From Darksidea phi (Eukaryota; Ascomycota; Dothideomycetes; Pleosporales; Lentitheciaceae), in NCBI GenBank assembly GCA_030770425.1, contig JASJFT010000097.1:62001-126000 (forward strand): a DNA stretch of 64,000 bases. The letters run 5' to 3'. Position 1 is the first letter of the stretch. Every line of letters begins with the position of its first letter. The position numbers and the translations under genes were made by a program. This document shows, piece by piece, positions 1 to 9,863 of the stretch. Under the pieces are notes generated by a model. It ran no database searches and had not been told where the DNA came from. It worked only from the letters and a program-made list of their open reading frames with translations.

Positions 1-404
1 CACGGCAGTATTGCGGGAACAGTGCGCTGGTTTGCAAGCATAGCGCTTTAGAATAGCGAGTATCATATTGGTATGCGAATTCGGTCTCAGATATATTCAG
101 TTGTGCTTGTTTCGAAGCATTCTGATGGTGCGGTCAGGTAATTTCATGCAGTGTGCGCACCATGCTTGCACGTGCGTTCACTACGATGCGCATCCACGTT
201 TCTCCATGCAAACCCGTAAAACTACATACATAGCATCCCAAGTTATCCCAAGAACAACACTTCACGGCACGCCAATGCCAAAAACATACGTTCCCGCACG
301 CGTCGCACCACCGTAGTGGTGCCGTAAGCCGGCCCACTCCGCAACCATGTCACACAGCGACCCCCCCCACGCAAAAACACCAACCAACACGCAAAAGAAA
401 GCGC

Positions 405-410
405 AAAAAA
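405..410 (-). terminator. Pol III terminator of tRNA-Ile
   Basis: Six consecutive T on the minus strand begin 8 nt downstream of the discriminator base of the tRNA. This is the usual RNA polymerase III stop signal. Confidence 0.7.
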
Positions 411-418
411 GGGCGTCT

Positions 419-525
419 TATTCCTGGTGGGGTTCGAACCCACGGCATCCGCATAACCAGATGAAAGGCCATAAGAGTCTGACGAATCTTATAAGAACGG
501 CGCGCTACCACTGCGCCACAGGAAT
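419..525 (-). tRNA. tRNA-Ile (anticodon UAU) with a 35-nt intron
   Basis: A full cloverleaf can be drawn on the minus strand. The 7-bp acceptor stem (519-525 with 420-426) is perfect, the D arm is GCGC/GCGC with loop AGTGGTA, and the T arm is GTGGG-TTCGAAC-CCCAC, with A as discriminator. The anticodon loop reads C-T-TAT-A, giving UAU for the rare AUA codon. Exon 1 is 490-525, the intron 455-489 directly 3' of position 37, and exon 2 419-454. The anticodon stem pairs CCGTT with TGCGG, leaving one T-T mismatch at 31-39. Eukaryotic tRNA-Ile(UAU) genes commonly carry an intron here and share the GGCGCA D-arm start, which supports the identity. The A and B boxes are internal. Confidence 0.9.
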
Positions 526-1348
526 TTTTCATCTTGCTAGATGTGTGGAAGTGGATGTTTGGGGGTTTTTGTCAGCTAGTAATTATATAACATATGTGTC
601 CAAAGGAGGGCGGGGGAGTAGTTCGTGGGGATGAGTCACTATGGTTATTTTGACATGTCAGAGTGGCAAGTTTGTTCGCTGAAGCCTGATTGAGGGGGTT
701 TGGAATGGGTTTGTGTGCGGGGTAAGGGTGGCTGACGTGGTGTCATCTGTGGGTACACGGCGGGCGACACAATCGAAGCTATCAGATTGTCGATGCCAGT
801 TGTGGTCTATTGCCTATAGTAGGCAAGGCATCCCTATTAGCCGCTCGGGTTGCTCTTCTACATATTACGCACAATAGTCTTAGTATAATATGCTTCGGGG
901 GCTGCAGGACTTAGGGCTCGGTGAGCCGATGAGGGGCCGGGTATCCGACGAACGGGAGGGCCGAGCTTAAGCTACCAGCAACATCAGACGGCACAGCTCG
1001 ACTTCACCGTAACGAAGGCTCACTTCTTCACATTCACCAATTTGGGCCCATTAGATAAGCAGTAGGTAAAGAGTTTTTCATTGCAATGATGAGTGTACAA
1101 TTTTCTCCACGCTGTTTGCGGTTACAGCTTCCGCTCTCTCTTCCCGTCCCTCTGCGCAACCCAACCACTCGTTCTGGTTTGCCGGGACAGCTACTTTTCC
1201 TTTGGGAGCATACCCCCGTCGGAGACAGACTTTCTTGACTAGTCAATATGTAAAACTCCCGCCATCGGTTCGGACTTCTCACCTGCCTTCGACCTACTAA
1301 CTCGGCCGTAGGCGCTTCCTTTATTGTCTCCCAATTGCTCTGGGCAGC
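526..1348. other. Intergenic, no gene seen
   Basis: No convincing coding sequence on either strand. The last 100-200 bases probably hold the promoter and 5' leader of the S9 peptidase gene. Upstream of the tRNA (1-404) I also see nothing I can support. Confidence 0.5.
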
Positions 1349-3801
1349 ATGACTATCCGCGCAGCCAAGTTCACGCCGGAGGTGCTCCTCAGTGCGCCCC
1401 GCCGCTCAGCGGGCATCCCGAATTCGGACGCGTCCAAGGTGCTGTACAGCGTCTCGACCTACAACTTCTCCGCCCACGCCAGCACCTCTGAAGTCCGGGT
1501 TTTGACAGTCAAGAGCCAGCAGACCAGACTTATTACTGGCGAAAAGGGTGAGCCGTTCTGGTTGGATGACGACACCGTGGTGCTGCTTAATGAGGGCGAG
1601 GGCGGGGTCACGAGTGTCAAAGTGGGGAGTGTGCAGGATTTTTGCAAGAGGTAAGCGACTCCTGATTCCTAGTTGCATCATGAAATAATCGTGTTGTAGC
1701 AGCTACGAGGCTGGTCGTATTGATGGGCCCGTCGGCAACCTCAAGCTCGTCTCGACTGGCAACGGCAGCTACGGCATCGCTGTCACGGGCAAAGCAAAAC
1801 CAGATGGCGAGCTGTACAACCCAGAGAAAGCCGAGAAGCCGTACTCCAGTGGTCGTCTCTACAAATCGCCCTTCGTTCGCCACTGGGACCACTACGTGAC
1901 TGAGAATCGGAACGCCATCTTTCTCGGCACGCTGGTGAAGAAAGACGACAAGTACCGGCTCTCTAAGCTCACGAACGCGCTTAAGGGTAGCGGGCTAGAG
2001 TCTCCAATTGATCCCTTTGGCGGAACCGACAACTTTGACATCTCCGTCAATGGTCTTGTCTTCACGGCTAAAGACCCCCGCCTTGATCCTGCTACGCACA
2101 CGAAGACGAATATCTACCTCGTCGCATCAAAGAGCTTCTGGACGGACCTACCAAAGGCTCTGCCCAAGTCTTTCCAGGTTCCAGTTTTTAATTTTGAAGG
2201 CGCAAGCAGTACGTAACGCCTCGCCACTTTCGTATATCGCGCCCCTCTACATCACCTATACTGACTATTACCTCGCTATAGCAAGCCCTGTATGGGACAC
2301 CCAGGGCACCCAAATCGCCTTCCTCTCCATGAAGACGGACGGCTATGAGTCGGACAAGAACCAGGTCTTCATCATCTCCGACTACAGGACACCGGGATGG
2401 GTTAACCATTTATGGGGCTCGACGAACGGCAAGGGCAAATGGGACCGGAGCCCTCAGTCCATCAGCTGGGGATCGAAAGGCCAGATCTATCTCACCGCCG
2501 AGGACAATGGCCGCGTGGATCTTTTCACTGCCGTCGTCAACGCGCCAGGCGGTCCGCTGCCCACCAAGCTCGTCAAAGGCGGCACAATCACTAGTGGTAC
2601 GTATTTTCCGCATGGAATAGCGTTCTCGCCTTTCCGGCGAGAGCACCACTTCTAGCCTGGTGTGACGAGCACTGACACCGCTCTGAATATGCCGTGCTAA
2701 CTTTCCACCGTAGTCTACCCTCTCAAATCCGGCGAGATCTTCCTCTCATCCACAAGCCTCGTCGAGAACAGCCTCTACTCAGTTGTCCCCTCAGACCACA
2801 AGAACAAAACTCTCGCAGGCCAACAATTCTACAGCATCCCGCTCGATGACCGCGTCCAAACCTCTTCTGCCCTAACCACAAAGTACATATCGTCCAATTC
2901 GCACACGAGCTCCATGTTCGGTCTATCCCGCCACCAGATTGACGAAATCCACTGGCCCGGCGCAAACAAAGAGGCCGAAACGGATATCCATGCGTGGGTC
3001 GTCAAGCCTAAGAACTTCGATTCTACGAACAAGTATCCGCTTGCGTATCTGGTTCATGGTGGCCCGCAGGGCGCGTGGCTGGATAGCTGGAGTACGCGCT
3101 GGAACCCGGCCGTGTACGCTGAACAAGGCTATGTGGTTGTCTGTCCGAATCCGACGGGTAGCACAGGATATGGGCAAGATTTCGTCGACGCTATTCAGGG
3201 CCAATGGGGCGGTCTGCCATACGAAGACCTCGTTTTGGGGTTTGACTACATCAAAGAGAATATGGAATATGTGGACACGGACCGCGCCGTCGCGCTCGGC
3301 GCTTCCTATGGCGGCTATATGATGAACTGGATCCAGGGCCACGACCTGGGGCGCAAGTTCAAAGCGCTGGTGACGCACGATGGCGTGTTTAGCATGACGT
3401 CGCAACTCGCTTCAGAGGAGCTGTACTTCCCCTTCCACGACCTAAAGGGGCCGTTGTGGGAGAATCCCGATGCATGGGCGGAGTGGGATCCGTCGCGGTT
3501 CGCAGACAAATGGGCGACGCCGCACCTCATCATCCACTCTGAGCTCGACTACCGACTCACTATGAACGAGGGCCTGTCAGCGTTCAATGTGCTGCAGACG
3601 CGTGGCGTGGAGAGCCAGCTCCTCACGTTCCCTGACGAGAACCATTGGGTGCTGAAGCCGGAGAATTCGCTCATGTGGCATGAGGTCGTGCTTGACTGGA
3701 TCAATGAGCATGTGGGGTTGGAGAAGTATACCGAGGCGAGGAAAAAAGCCGGGCAGAATGTTCAGTATGAGGATCTGGTGCAGTATGGTGGGAAGGCTTG
3801 A
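1349..3801 (+). CDS. Dipeptidyl-peptidase 5-like serine peptidase (family S9)
   Basis: Four exons fit: 1349-1650, 1700-2208, 2282-2596 and 2714-3801, giving 737 residues. All three introns have GTANGN donors. The intron 1 acceptor could also be 3 nt further on. The N-terminal two thirds is the beta-propeller region, including a D-G-Y-E-S-D-K-N stretch typical of fungal DPP5. The C-terminal third is an alpha/beta hydrolase domain with G-A-S-Y-G-G (nucleophile Ser near residue 573), an Asp near 654 in SELDYR and a His near 686 in ENHW. Members remove X-Ala or X-Pro-type dipeptides from peptide N termini. The classical fungal DPP5 is secreted, but this start (MTIRAAKF) shows no signal peptide, so a cytosolic enzyme is likelier unless an upstream exon was missed. 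Confidence 0.9.
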
Positions 3802-5007
3802 GTACGGCGCCGTCGCACCGAACATAGGCATGGGACCGCATAAGGGCGTTTGAAATGGGAAAGTTCATCTGCATGTATTTCGCTGGCTATGAAATTCCAT
3901 ACTCTCTCCACGGCGAAAGTAATCGTCTTGATCGCTCTTCCATATCGATGTGACATACCAGGTAACCATCGATCCCGAAAACACACCCCCAAGAATTACC
4001 GACAGCCCATCAAAACCCGTAACGCGCCGTCGCACGTTTAAACCATGACCAGCCGAAAAAAGCGACATTACTCTTGTGATCAACTAACTAGTCACTGACT
4101 GGTACAACAAGAAGTCCCTGGTGCCGGCAAAGTGCCACATCTAAAACACAACCGGAAACCGCAGCGCCCTACAAAAGCCCACTCATATCGAGAGCCCGCC
4201 CCCCCCCTAAAAATAGGTCGTCGATAAATGCTTATAGTAACCTCTCAAGGGTCCACCCCGCATAAAGCCCCACCCCACCTACTATATCCATCCCAACGGA
4301 CACGCTCACATGCCGAACCAGGTAATCTAACTCGGTACCGGATGACACCTGTTCCAATCTACATACGCGTGCTAAATTTCCCCTCCGCACCCACAGCACT
4401 CAAACACAGGACGTGTGCGTGTGTGCTTGTGACAGGTGTTGAAAGAAGGAGGTGGCACGAAAATAAGGTCGTACGGCTTTCACCTTCACATGGGGGGAAA
4501 ATTGGATCGCGTCACCATACAGTGTCAACCTGCAAGGAAAGCTGGTAATGTGATTCCTATTCAGACATCTCGTATCCAAATTTTGTCGCGACCATCGTGT
4601 CCCTCCTACCACATACACGCCATACAGTTTCCAACATGCCTAGCCTAGCGTTCCTCGTCCTGTCGTGAGACAGAACCCCCACCAGTATCGAATAAATGTC
4701 ATGTACAGTTTCGGAAAGTCGTAAAAGAAAGGACGGGGCTTGAACGTAATAACGTTCGCCCCAGACGGGTGGTGCCCAAGGTTTCTGTCCCGGTAGAACG
4801 CCAGCCGCTGTTTCCTCCCCCCCCCCAAACAACCAGCCAGCCAAATCAACAATAGGAAATAGTAATTATGTTATTTTCGAGGGTAAAGGACCGCTCGAAG
4901 ATATGAGTATTTACAGCGAAGGATGTGATGCTTTAAGCCGAAGGCACAGAACAAGTGTAGACGGAATCTTAACTATAAGGAAATTCGATCGTGGGTAGTC
5001 GAGTGTT
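3802..5007. other. Intergenic between the S9 peptidase and the serine-rich protein
   Basis: The two flanking genes are convergent, so this stretch should carry both 3' UTRs. It contains short C-runs (for example near 4200 and 4820) but no supported gene. Confidence 0.5.
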
Positions 5008-5880
5008 TTATATCCAGGCCATGGGTGCAGGTGCAGATGGGATGCCAAATCTTGTGTCGAAGAGGGGCTGGATCTCTGCGAGGTAGTCTGCTGCGCAGAA
5101 GGTGGCAAGGTTCCTTTCGCGGATAACGGCCAGATCGGCCTCCATCTCGGCGTCGCGGACAACGCCGCCGAATTCTTCCACCACTTCGCTGAGCTGCTCC
5201 AGCTCCTTGCCGAAGGGGTGCGACTCCTCCTGGATGCTCGCTTTGAACATGTCGACCGATGTGCGGTGTTCGCGGGAGGATCGTGCGGACAGGGATGAAT
5301 GCGTCGAGTGGCTTCGTGGCATGCTTTGCAGCGACCGCTTTTGTGCCAGACGCTCGTGTGCGCGCTTGCTGTGCGACAAGGCCCTCTCGGGGATTGCGGG
5401 AACAGGCACCTCCTCCTCCACGGCCGCCTCTTTCAGCTGCTGAAGGTTCCCCGACGAAGCAGATTTCCGGAGGTTCTTGTTGGCCGAGGCAAAGTAGCCG
5501 GAGAGGTGGTTGGGTGCCGGCGAGGTTGGCGAGGAGCTCACAGAAGAGGCATCGGTGAGCGTCTCCCGTGAAGCGTGCGACGAGGCTCTTGAGCGTGTTG
5601 AGATGCTGTGGTCTGAGTCGTCGGCGGAGAGAGCCGAAGCCACCGGGGGGGACGCCTTCTTGATGGCCTCGATGTCGAGAGTTGCGATGTCCGGGGCGTT
5701 GTAGGAAAGCATGTTTGTTGTCGACACCAGAGCAACAGGACCAGAGATTTTGGCGCGGTCGATGTTCTTTCCAGGTGTCCTCACCGTCGGGCTGGGGCTA
5801 GGAAGAGGTGGTGTAGATGCGGAGGACTTTTCGGCATCGGCCCGCTTGATGCGCTTGGTAAGGCCGCGTGCGATGGACAT
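5008..5880 (-). CDS. Conserved fungal serine-rich protein of unknown function
   Basis: A single exon of 290 residues. The N terminus is basic (MSIARGLTKRIKRAD). A long middle part rich in Ser, Pro and Ala is probably disordered, with a cluster of basic and serine residues (S-K-R-A-H-E-R) around residues 165-205 that looks like phosphorylation-rich sequence. The last 70 residues are acidic and helical and end in a compact motif (A-A-D-Y-L-A-E-I-Q-P-L-F) that I recall as a conserved C-terminal feature of Pezizomycotina proteins. No catalytic motif, signal peptide or membrane segment is visible, and I cannot assign a function. It is convergent with the peptidase gene and has a long upstream region containing a CA microsatellite. 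Confidence 0.7.
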   Translation of the reverse strand: MSIARGLTKRIKRADAEKSSASTPPLPSPSPTVRTPGKNIDRAKISGPVALVSTTNMLSYNAPDIATLDIEAIKKASPPVASALSADDSDHSISTRSRASSHASRETLTDASSVSSSPTSPAPNHLSGYFASANKNLRKSASSGNLQQLKEAAVEEEVPVPAIPERALSHSKRAHERLAQKRSLQSMPRSHSTHSSLSARSSREHRTSVDMFKASIQEESHPFGKELEQLSEVVEEFGGVVRDAEMEADLAVIRERNLATFCAADYLAEIQPLFDTRFGIPSAPAPMAWI

Positions 5881-6089
5881 GATGTAAAATTAATCGAAGA
5901 TAGATTCGCCCGTAGATGGAGTGGCAAGTTCGTCGGTTTAAGGGCCGGCGATCCTTTGTCGCTGGTTCGCTGTCCGGGGAAGGGCTGCAGCAACTGCGGG
6001 GTGTGGCCGCGGATAAATTGGCGAGGACGCTTTCGAAGGGAGGAGGGAGTGGCAGCCAGGGCGTCTGCAAGCGTTGGAGAAGGGTGGAT

Positions 6090-6121
6090 CACACACACAG
6101 ACACACACACACACACACACC
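6090..6121. repeat. CA/TG microsatellite
   Basis: About 16 CA units interrupted by a single CAGA, roughly 210 bp upstream of the start codon of the serine-rich gene. Length is likely variable between strains. Confidence 0.95.
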
Positions 6122-7198
6122 GGTTGCGACGTTGCAAGGCGATGGCGTGCGTCGGCGGTGTGCTGCGCGGTGTTTGGCCGGGGATGGACTTGTGATACTG
6201 CCGGTTGGCAGGCCGCAGGATCCGCGCGACAGTGTGCCTAGAGTCCGGGGGCGTTTCGGGTGTCAGGTGCAGTGGGCTGGTCGGGTGTTTTTTTTGTTTC
6301 GGTCGTTTTGGTCGTCTGTCGCTGGCTCGCAGCGGGGTGGGAGGGAATAGCGATGGAAAGTCGAAGCAAAGCACCAGTCTGTCAAAGAGCGTAGGGTGGA
6401 TCCAGCGTCGTAAGGAGCGAACACCGGGCACGCGACGGGGTAGGGAGTGAAGCTGCTGCGAAGCGGAGGTCGCGCAGACGCAAAGGAAGGGATGGTGAAT
6501 GCAACGGCGGAGAGAGGAAGGAAAGCAAAGCAACGCAAGCAACGCAAAGCAGTGCCAGGGGAGCCAGCGTAGAAAAGAGAAGAGAGAGAGAGAGACGGGC
6601 GGGCGGGCGCAGTGTCCGGGGAGGGGGGACGCGCTTGGCAGAAGATCCGGGCAGAGATTGGCAGGATGGGACCAGGGGTTGCGTCACCAACAAGGCAGCG
6701 GCCAGCGAACGGCAGCTCACATTGGGCCTGTTGTTTGCTTGCCGCGGGGCCAATCAGGCGCCGCGGCAGTCCGGCCCCGTTTCAGCCCTCTGCAAGCGGT
6801 GCGCCGCCTCCTCACCTTGATGAAGAGGCGCCCGCACACTTCGACCCAATCCTTGCCCCCGCGCCCGCTCGTCGAGCAGACGGGGACATTCACAGCAGCG
6901 GGAAGCACCCATAAGCACCGCGTCTCAGGTACAATGGTCCGCCCGGGGGAGGCCGTGGTGGCGTGGACGGAGCTGGATCCTTGCCGCGGGCGCCAAATGG
7001 CCCGCCCTCACTCGCGAGCGCCGTGAACATGGCTTCTGCATTTCCTGAACAACATGCGAACGCGGCGCTTCGCAGTTGTTTCAAAACGCTGCTGCAGCTG
7101 AAGCGAACAGCACACGAGGCGAGACCGCAGATCGGAGAAGCCGGAAGCTGCCGTGAGCTGCCAGTCCCTCAGCCGTCCCGTCTCCGCTTCCGTCACGT

Positions 7199-7246
7199 GC
7201 TTGTCTGCTTGTCTGCTTGTCTGCTTGTCCGCTTGTCCGCTTGTCC
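7199..7246. repeat. 8-bp tandem repeat (GCTTGTCT/GCTTGTCC)
   Basis: Three copies of GCTTGTCT are followed by three of GCTTGTCC and a partial unit. The clean switch of the last base halfway suggests two rounds of slippage, each copying a different unit. Confidence 0.95.
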
Positions 7247-7883
7247 GCCTGCATGGAACCGTGTGGGCATGGGGGATTGACCTGACATGGAGCGTCGCGA
7301 GCAAGGAACCGACGACACATTGTAAACTCAACATCAGCCATCAATATGCAACTTTTTCCCATCCTGAGTCCCATGTACACAGCCAAGATTGATCGGATTT
7401 TCATAGTGGCAGTCTCGTACATAGCCTAGAGATATGGTTTGAAAGATAGAATACAACCTTTCAGTCTGAGTTGGTCGACACGTGCCTGCTTATTGAGAGC
7501 TTAAGAGGAAAAACGATAAATACAACGTTTGGCAGCACGATTCATTCTACCGCTTGAATTCAGTGCCTATGGCCACAGAACATTGCTTGCGTAGTCCCTC
7601 GCCCTGTCGCGGCAAATGACATTTTCACAGACATCATGTGTCGCCGCCGAATGCGCGCCTTGACATTGCAAAATGCGCCGTAGTAGTACGCAGCAGCTGC
7701 GGCCAGGTGCAGCTCAGTCGCGCATCCCACCTTATCGAGCCATGCACCAAATCAACCATCGCGGCACGCCTTCCGATACACTGGCGTGGGACGACGTTCG
7801 GGAGCTGGCCATCGCATAAAAAGTGGCCGAAGTGATACACTTGATCCAGCTTCTGGGGTAGTGGACGGATCCGGACGTCTGCA

Positions 7884-9574
7884 TCACTCCTCCATCGACT
7901 CCCATCCCTTGTCGCCATTTGCTCCGTCGTCATCCTCGCTCTCGCCTTCTTCTGAATCCGAATCTGTGTCGATTTCATCAAGCCCTACGAGCCTCTCCTT
8001 ACCATCGCCCTTTGCCAGCGGCACTTTGGTGGCGAACGCCGATCGAACAGCTGCATTGGTGCTTGTGTCCCAGATCTGCACGGCCCCTTTGCTTCCAGCG
8101 ACCGCCAATCGGAAGCCTACCTCTTGGTCTGGGGCAAACGTGGTCGAGAACACCCTGCCGACACCTAGGTCTCGCGAGACAACCATACTAGGCCCCGACG
8201 GCTGAACGTTCCACAGCTTCACCTGCTTATCTGTCGAGCCAGTGGCTAGGTACCCAGGGATCACCGGATTGATGTCGAAGGACGATATGGATTCGTCGTG
8301 CGCCTGCAGTACCCATACCGGTTTGGACTGAGACGGATCCGCTGGTGCATTTCGAGCATCGTGGTAGTGGATCATCCCACTCTCAGTCGAGACCTGTGTG
8401 AGTTAGCTACTGCTATTTCAGGCAATCGCTCTCTCAGCTTACATAGAAAAAGTTCGGGTCGTGAGGGTTCCATCGGACCGTCTCCACATCGCTCTCGACT
8501 CCCCAGCGCGGAGCTTTAGCGTCGGGGGCGCGCATGTCAGCAGCAACCACGGTTCGGTCGTAGCTGCCGCTGAGGAGAACCGTCGAATCAACCGGATGCC
8601 ATGTCACGGAGCAGACCTTGTCCGTGTGATATGAATATGACTTGGCGCATTTGGCTGTGTTCAGGTCCCACAACTTGATTGTCTTGTCGGCCGAGGACGA
8701 AGCCAGGAGGTTGCGGTGATGTCGATTCGCTGCAAGTGAGAGAACCGAGTCGACGTGGAATTCTTCGTTGACCTTCTTTGCCTTCTTTTTCTTCTTTTTT
8801 CTCGGCTTATCCGCATTCGCTGTGTCTTCGGCACCTTGCCCTAGTATTGCGTCCGGGTACATGCTGTCCACGACGTCCAGGTTCCATATCTCAATATCAG
8901 GGTCCATGGTGCCAATCGCCACAAAGTTGCCTCTCGCGTCACCACCATTGCTTGATTTTCCGACGGGTAAGTCTACCCATTCGACCGCCAGAGGAATTGC
9001 GGGAAGCATTATGTCGTGATGTACGTAGAGATTGTCCGCCTCATCCTCGTAGACATAGACCTCCAGATGCGCGACCTCGTCCTCGATCCGCCCTGCGAGC
9101 ACTAAATTGTCTGTTGCCAGAATCTCCAACTCTTCACGCTCCTCGTCATCCTCCTCGTCGCCACCTTCCATTGTGATGTATGGGTCGTCCTCGTTGTTCT
9201 CGTGAAAAACCAGACTCTTGGTGTTGCCAAACATGGCCATGGTACCGCCTTCGCCATTCTCTCCGCCGTCGTCGTCGTCGTAATGCTCGAGGTCGTACTC
9301 TTTTAGATCGTCATCAACTTCTCTAGTTATGATTAGCTGTGTGCAATCGGGAGATGCAATCAACATACTCCGTGTCTTCGAGCTTTGTGCTACCATTACT
9401 CTTGCTCTTTTTCTTCTCTTCCTGCGCTTCTTCTAAATCTTCCTTTGCGTCGTCGAGCTGCAGCTTCGCGAGCTTCGATATCCGCTCGTATTCGTTATCG
9501 TCGAAAACGTATTTCGAGGGAGCGGGTGCCGCAAAACCGCGCGGAACCCAGGTTGTCGCCGTAATCATAGACAT
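7884..9574 (-). CDS. PWP1: Periodic tryptophan protein 1 homolog, WD40 ribosome-biogenesis factor
   Basis: Three exons on the minus strand: 9369-9574, 8443-9322 and 7884-8393, giving 531 residues. The first intron is 46 nt. Its GTATGT donor starts inside a Glu codon and its branch site (CTAAT) and CTAG acceptor restore the frame E-E-V-D-D-D. An acidic N-terminal half is followed by WD40 repeats with recognisable ends such as D-K-T-I-K-L-W-D-L, Y-D-R-T-V-V and D-K-Q-V-K-L-W-N. A lysine tract (K-P-R-K-K-K-K-K-K-A-K-K) sits between propeller blades. The C terminus is Ser/Asp/Glu-rich. PWP1 acts in the nucleolus in 60S/rRNA maturation. It is divergent from PRP16 across 289 bp, so the two probably share a bidirectional promoter. 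Confidence 0.93.
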
Positions 9575-9863
9575 GGTTGCGGTCGTGGAAGGTAATCAGG
9601 AACGGCAATGCGGAGTTGTAGGTGCAAGCAGCGTCGTGAAATTTCCCAAAAACTTTGGTGGGGCACCCTAGCCACAGCGCGTGGCGCACCTCCTTCCCCG
9701 AGATTTCATAGCCTAGGTAGAGCTCCTACCTTTCTCGACCCAGCTTCCACCCACGCGGATTCCATATTCACCCCGGCCCCTAGTCTCGCGCATCGCTCAT
9801 CGAGAAGGCCGTCAGCAGGTATAACGCCGAAAGGGATCACGCCTACTCTGCCACCTACGACCG
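9575..9863. promoter_or_regulatory. Shared divergent promoter of PWP1 and PRP16
   Basis: Only 289 bp separate the two start codons, which point away from each other. The inference that this spacer serves both genes is positional. I did not identify a specific factor site. Confidence 0.5.

Larger units (their letters stand above)
5881..7883. other. Long intergenic region with simple repeats
   Basis: This 2-kb stretch lies upstream of the serine-rich gene and downstream of PWP1. It holds a CA microsatellite, a GA-rich purine tract (about 6500-6600) and an 8-bp tandem repeat. Long open frames here are composition artefacts of GC-rich purine/pyrimidine-biased DNA. The first part is probably the promoter and 5' UTR of the gene at 5008-5880. 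Confidence 0.55.

Noticed and set aside
5781..6542. Minus-strand open frame of 253 codons overlapping the serine-rich gene start
   Set aside because: It runs through the CA microsatellite and pyrimidine-rich DNA and has no family features. It is a composition artefact of the 5' region.
6499..7026. Plus-strand open frame of 175 codons
   Set aside because: Purine-rich, Gln/Arg/Gly-biased product across GA repeats, with no splice-consistent continuation.
7195..7250. Possible CRISPR-like array
   Set aside because: Simple 8-bp tandem repeat without spacers, in a eukaryotic genome.
9337..9368. Alternative 32-nt first intron of PWP1 ending at ACAG
   Set aside because: Too short for this genome, and with the GTATGT donor in phase it produces an immediate stop. 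The 46-nt intron ending in CTAG restores the frame.
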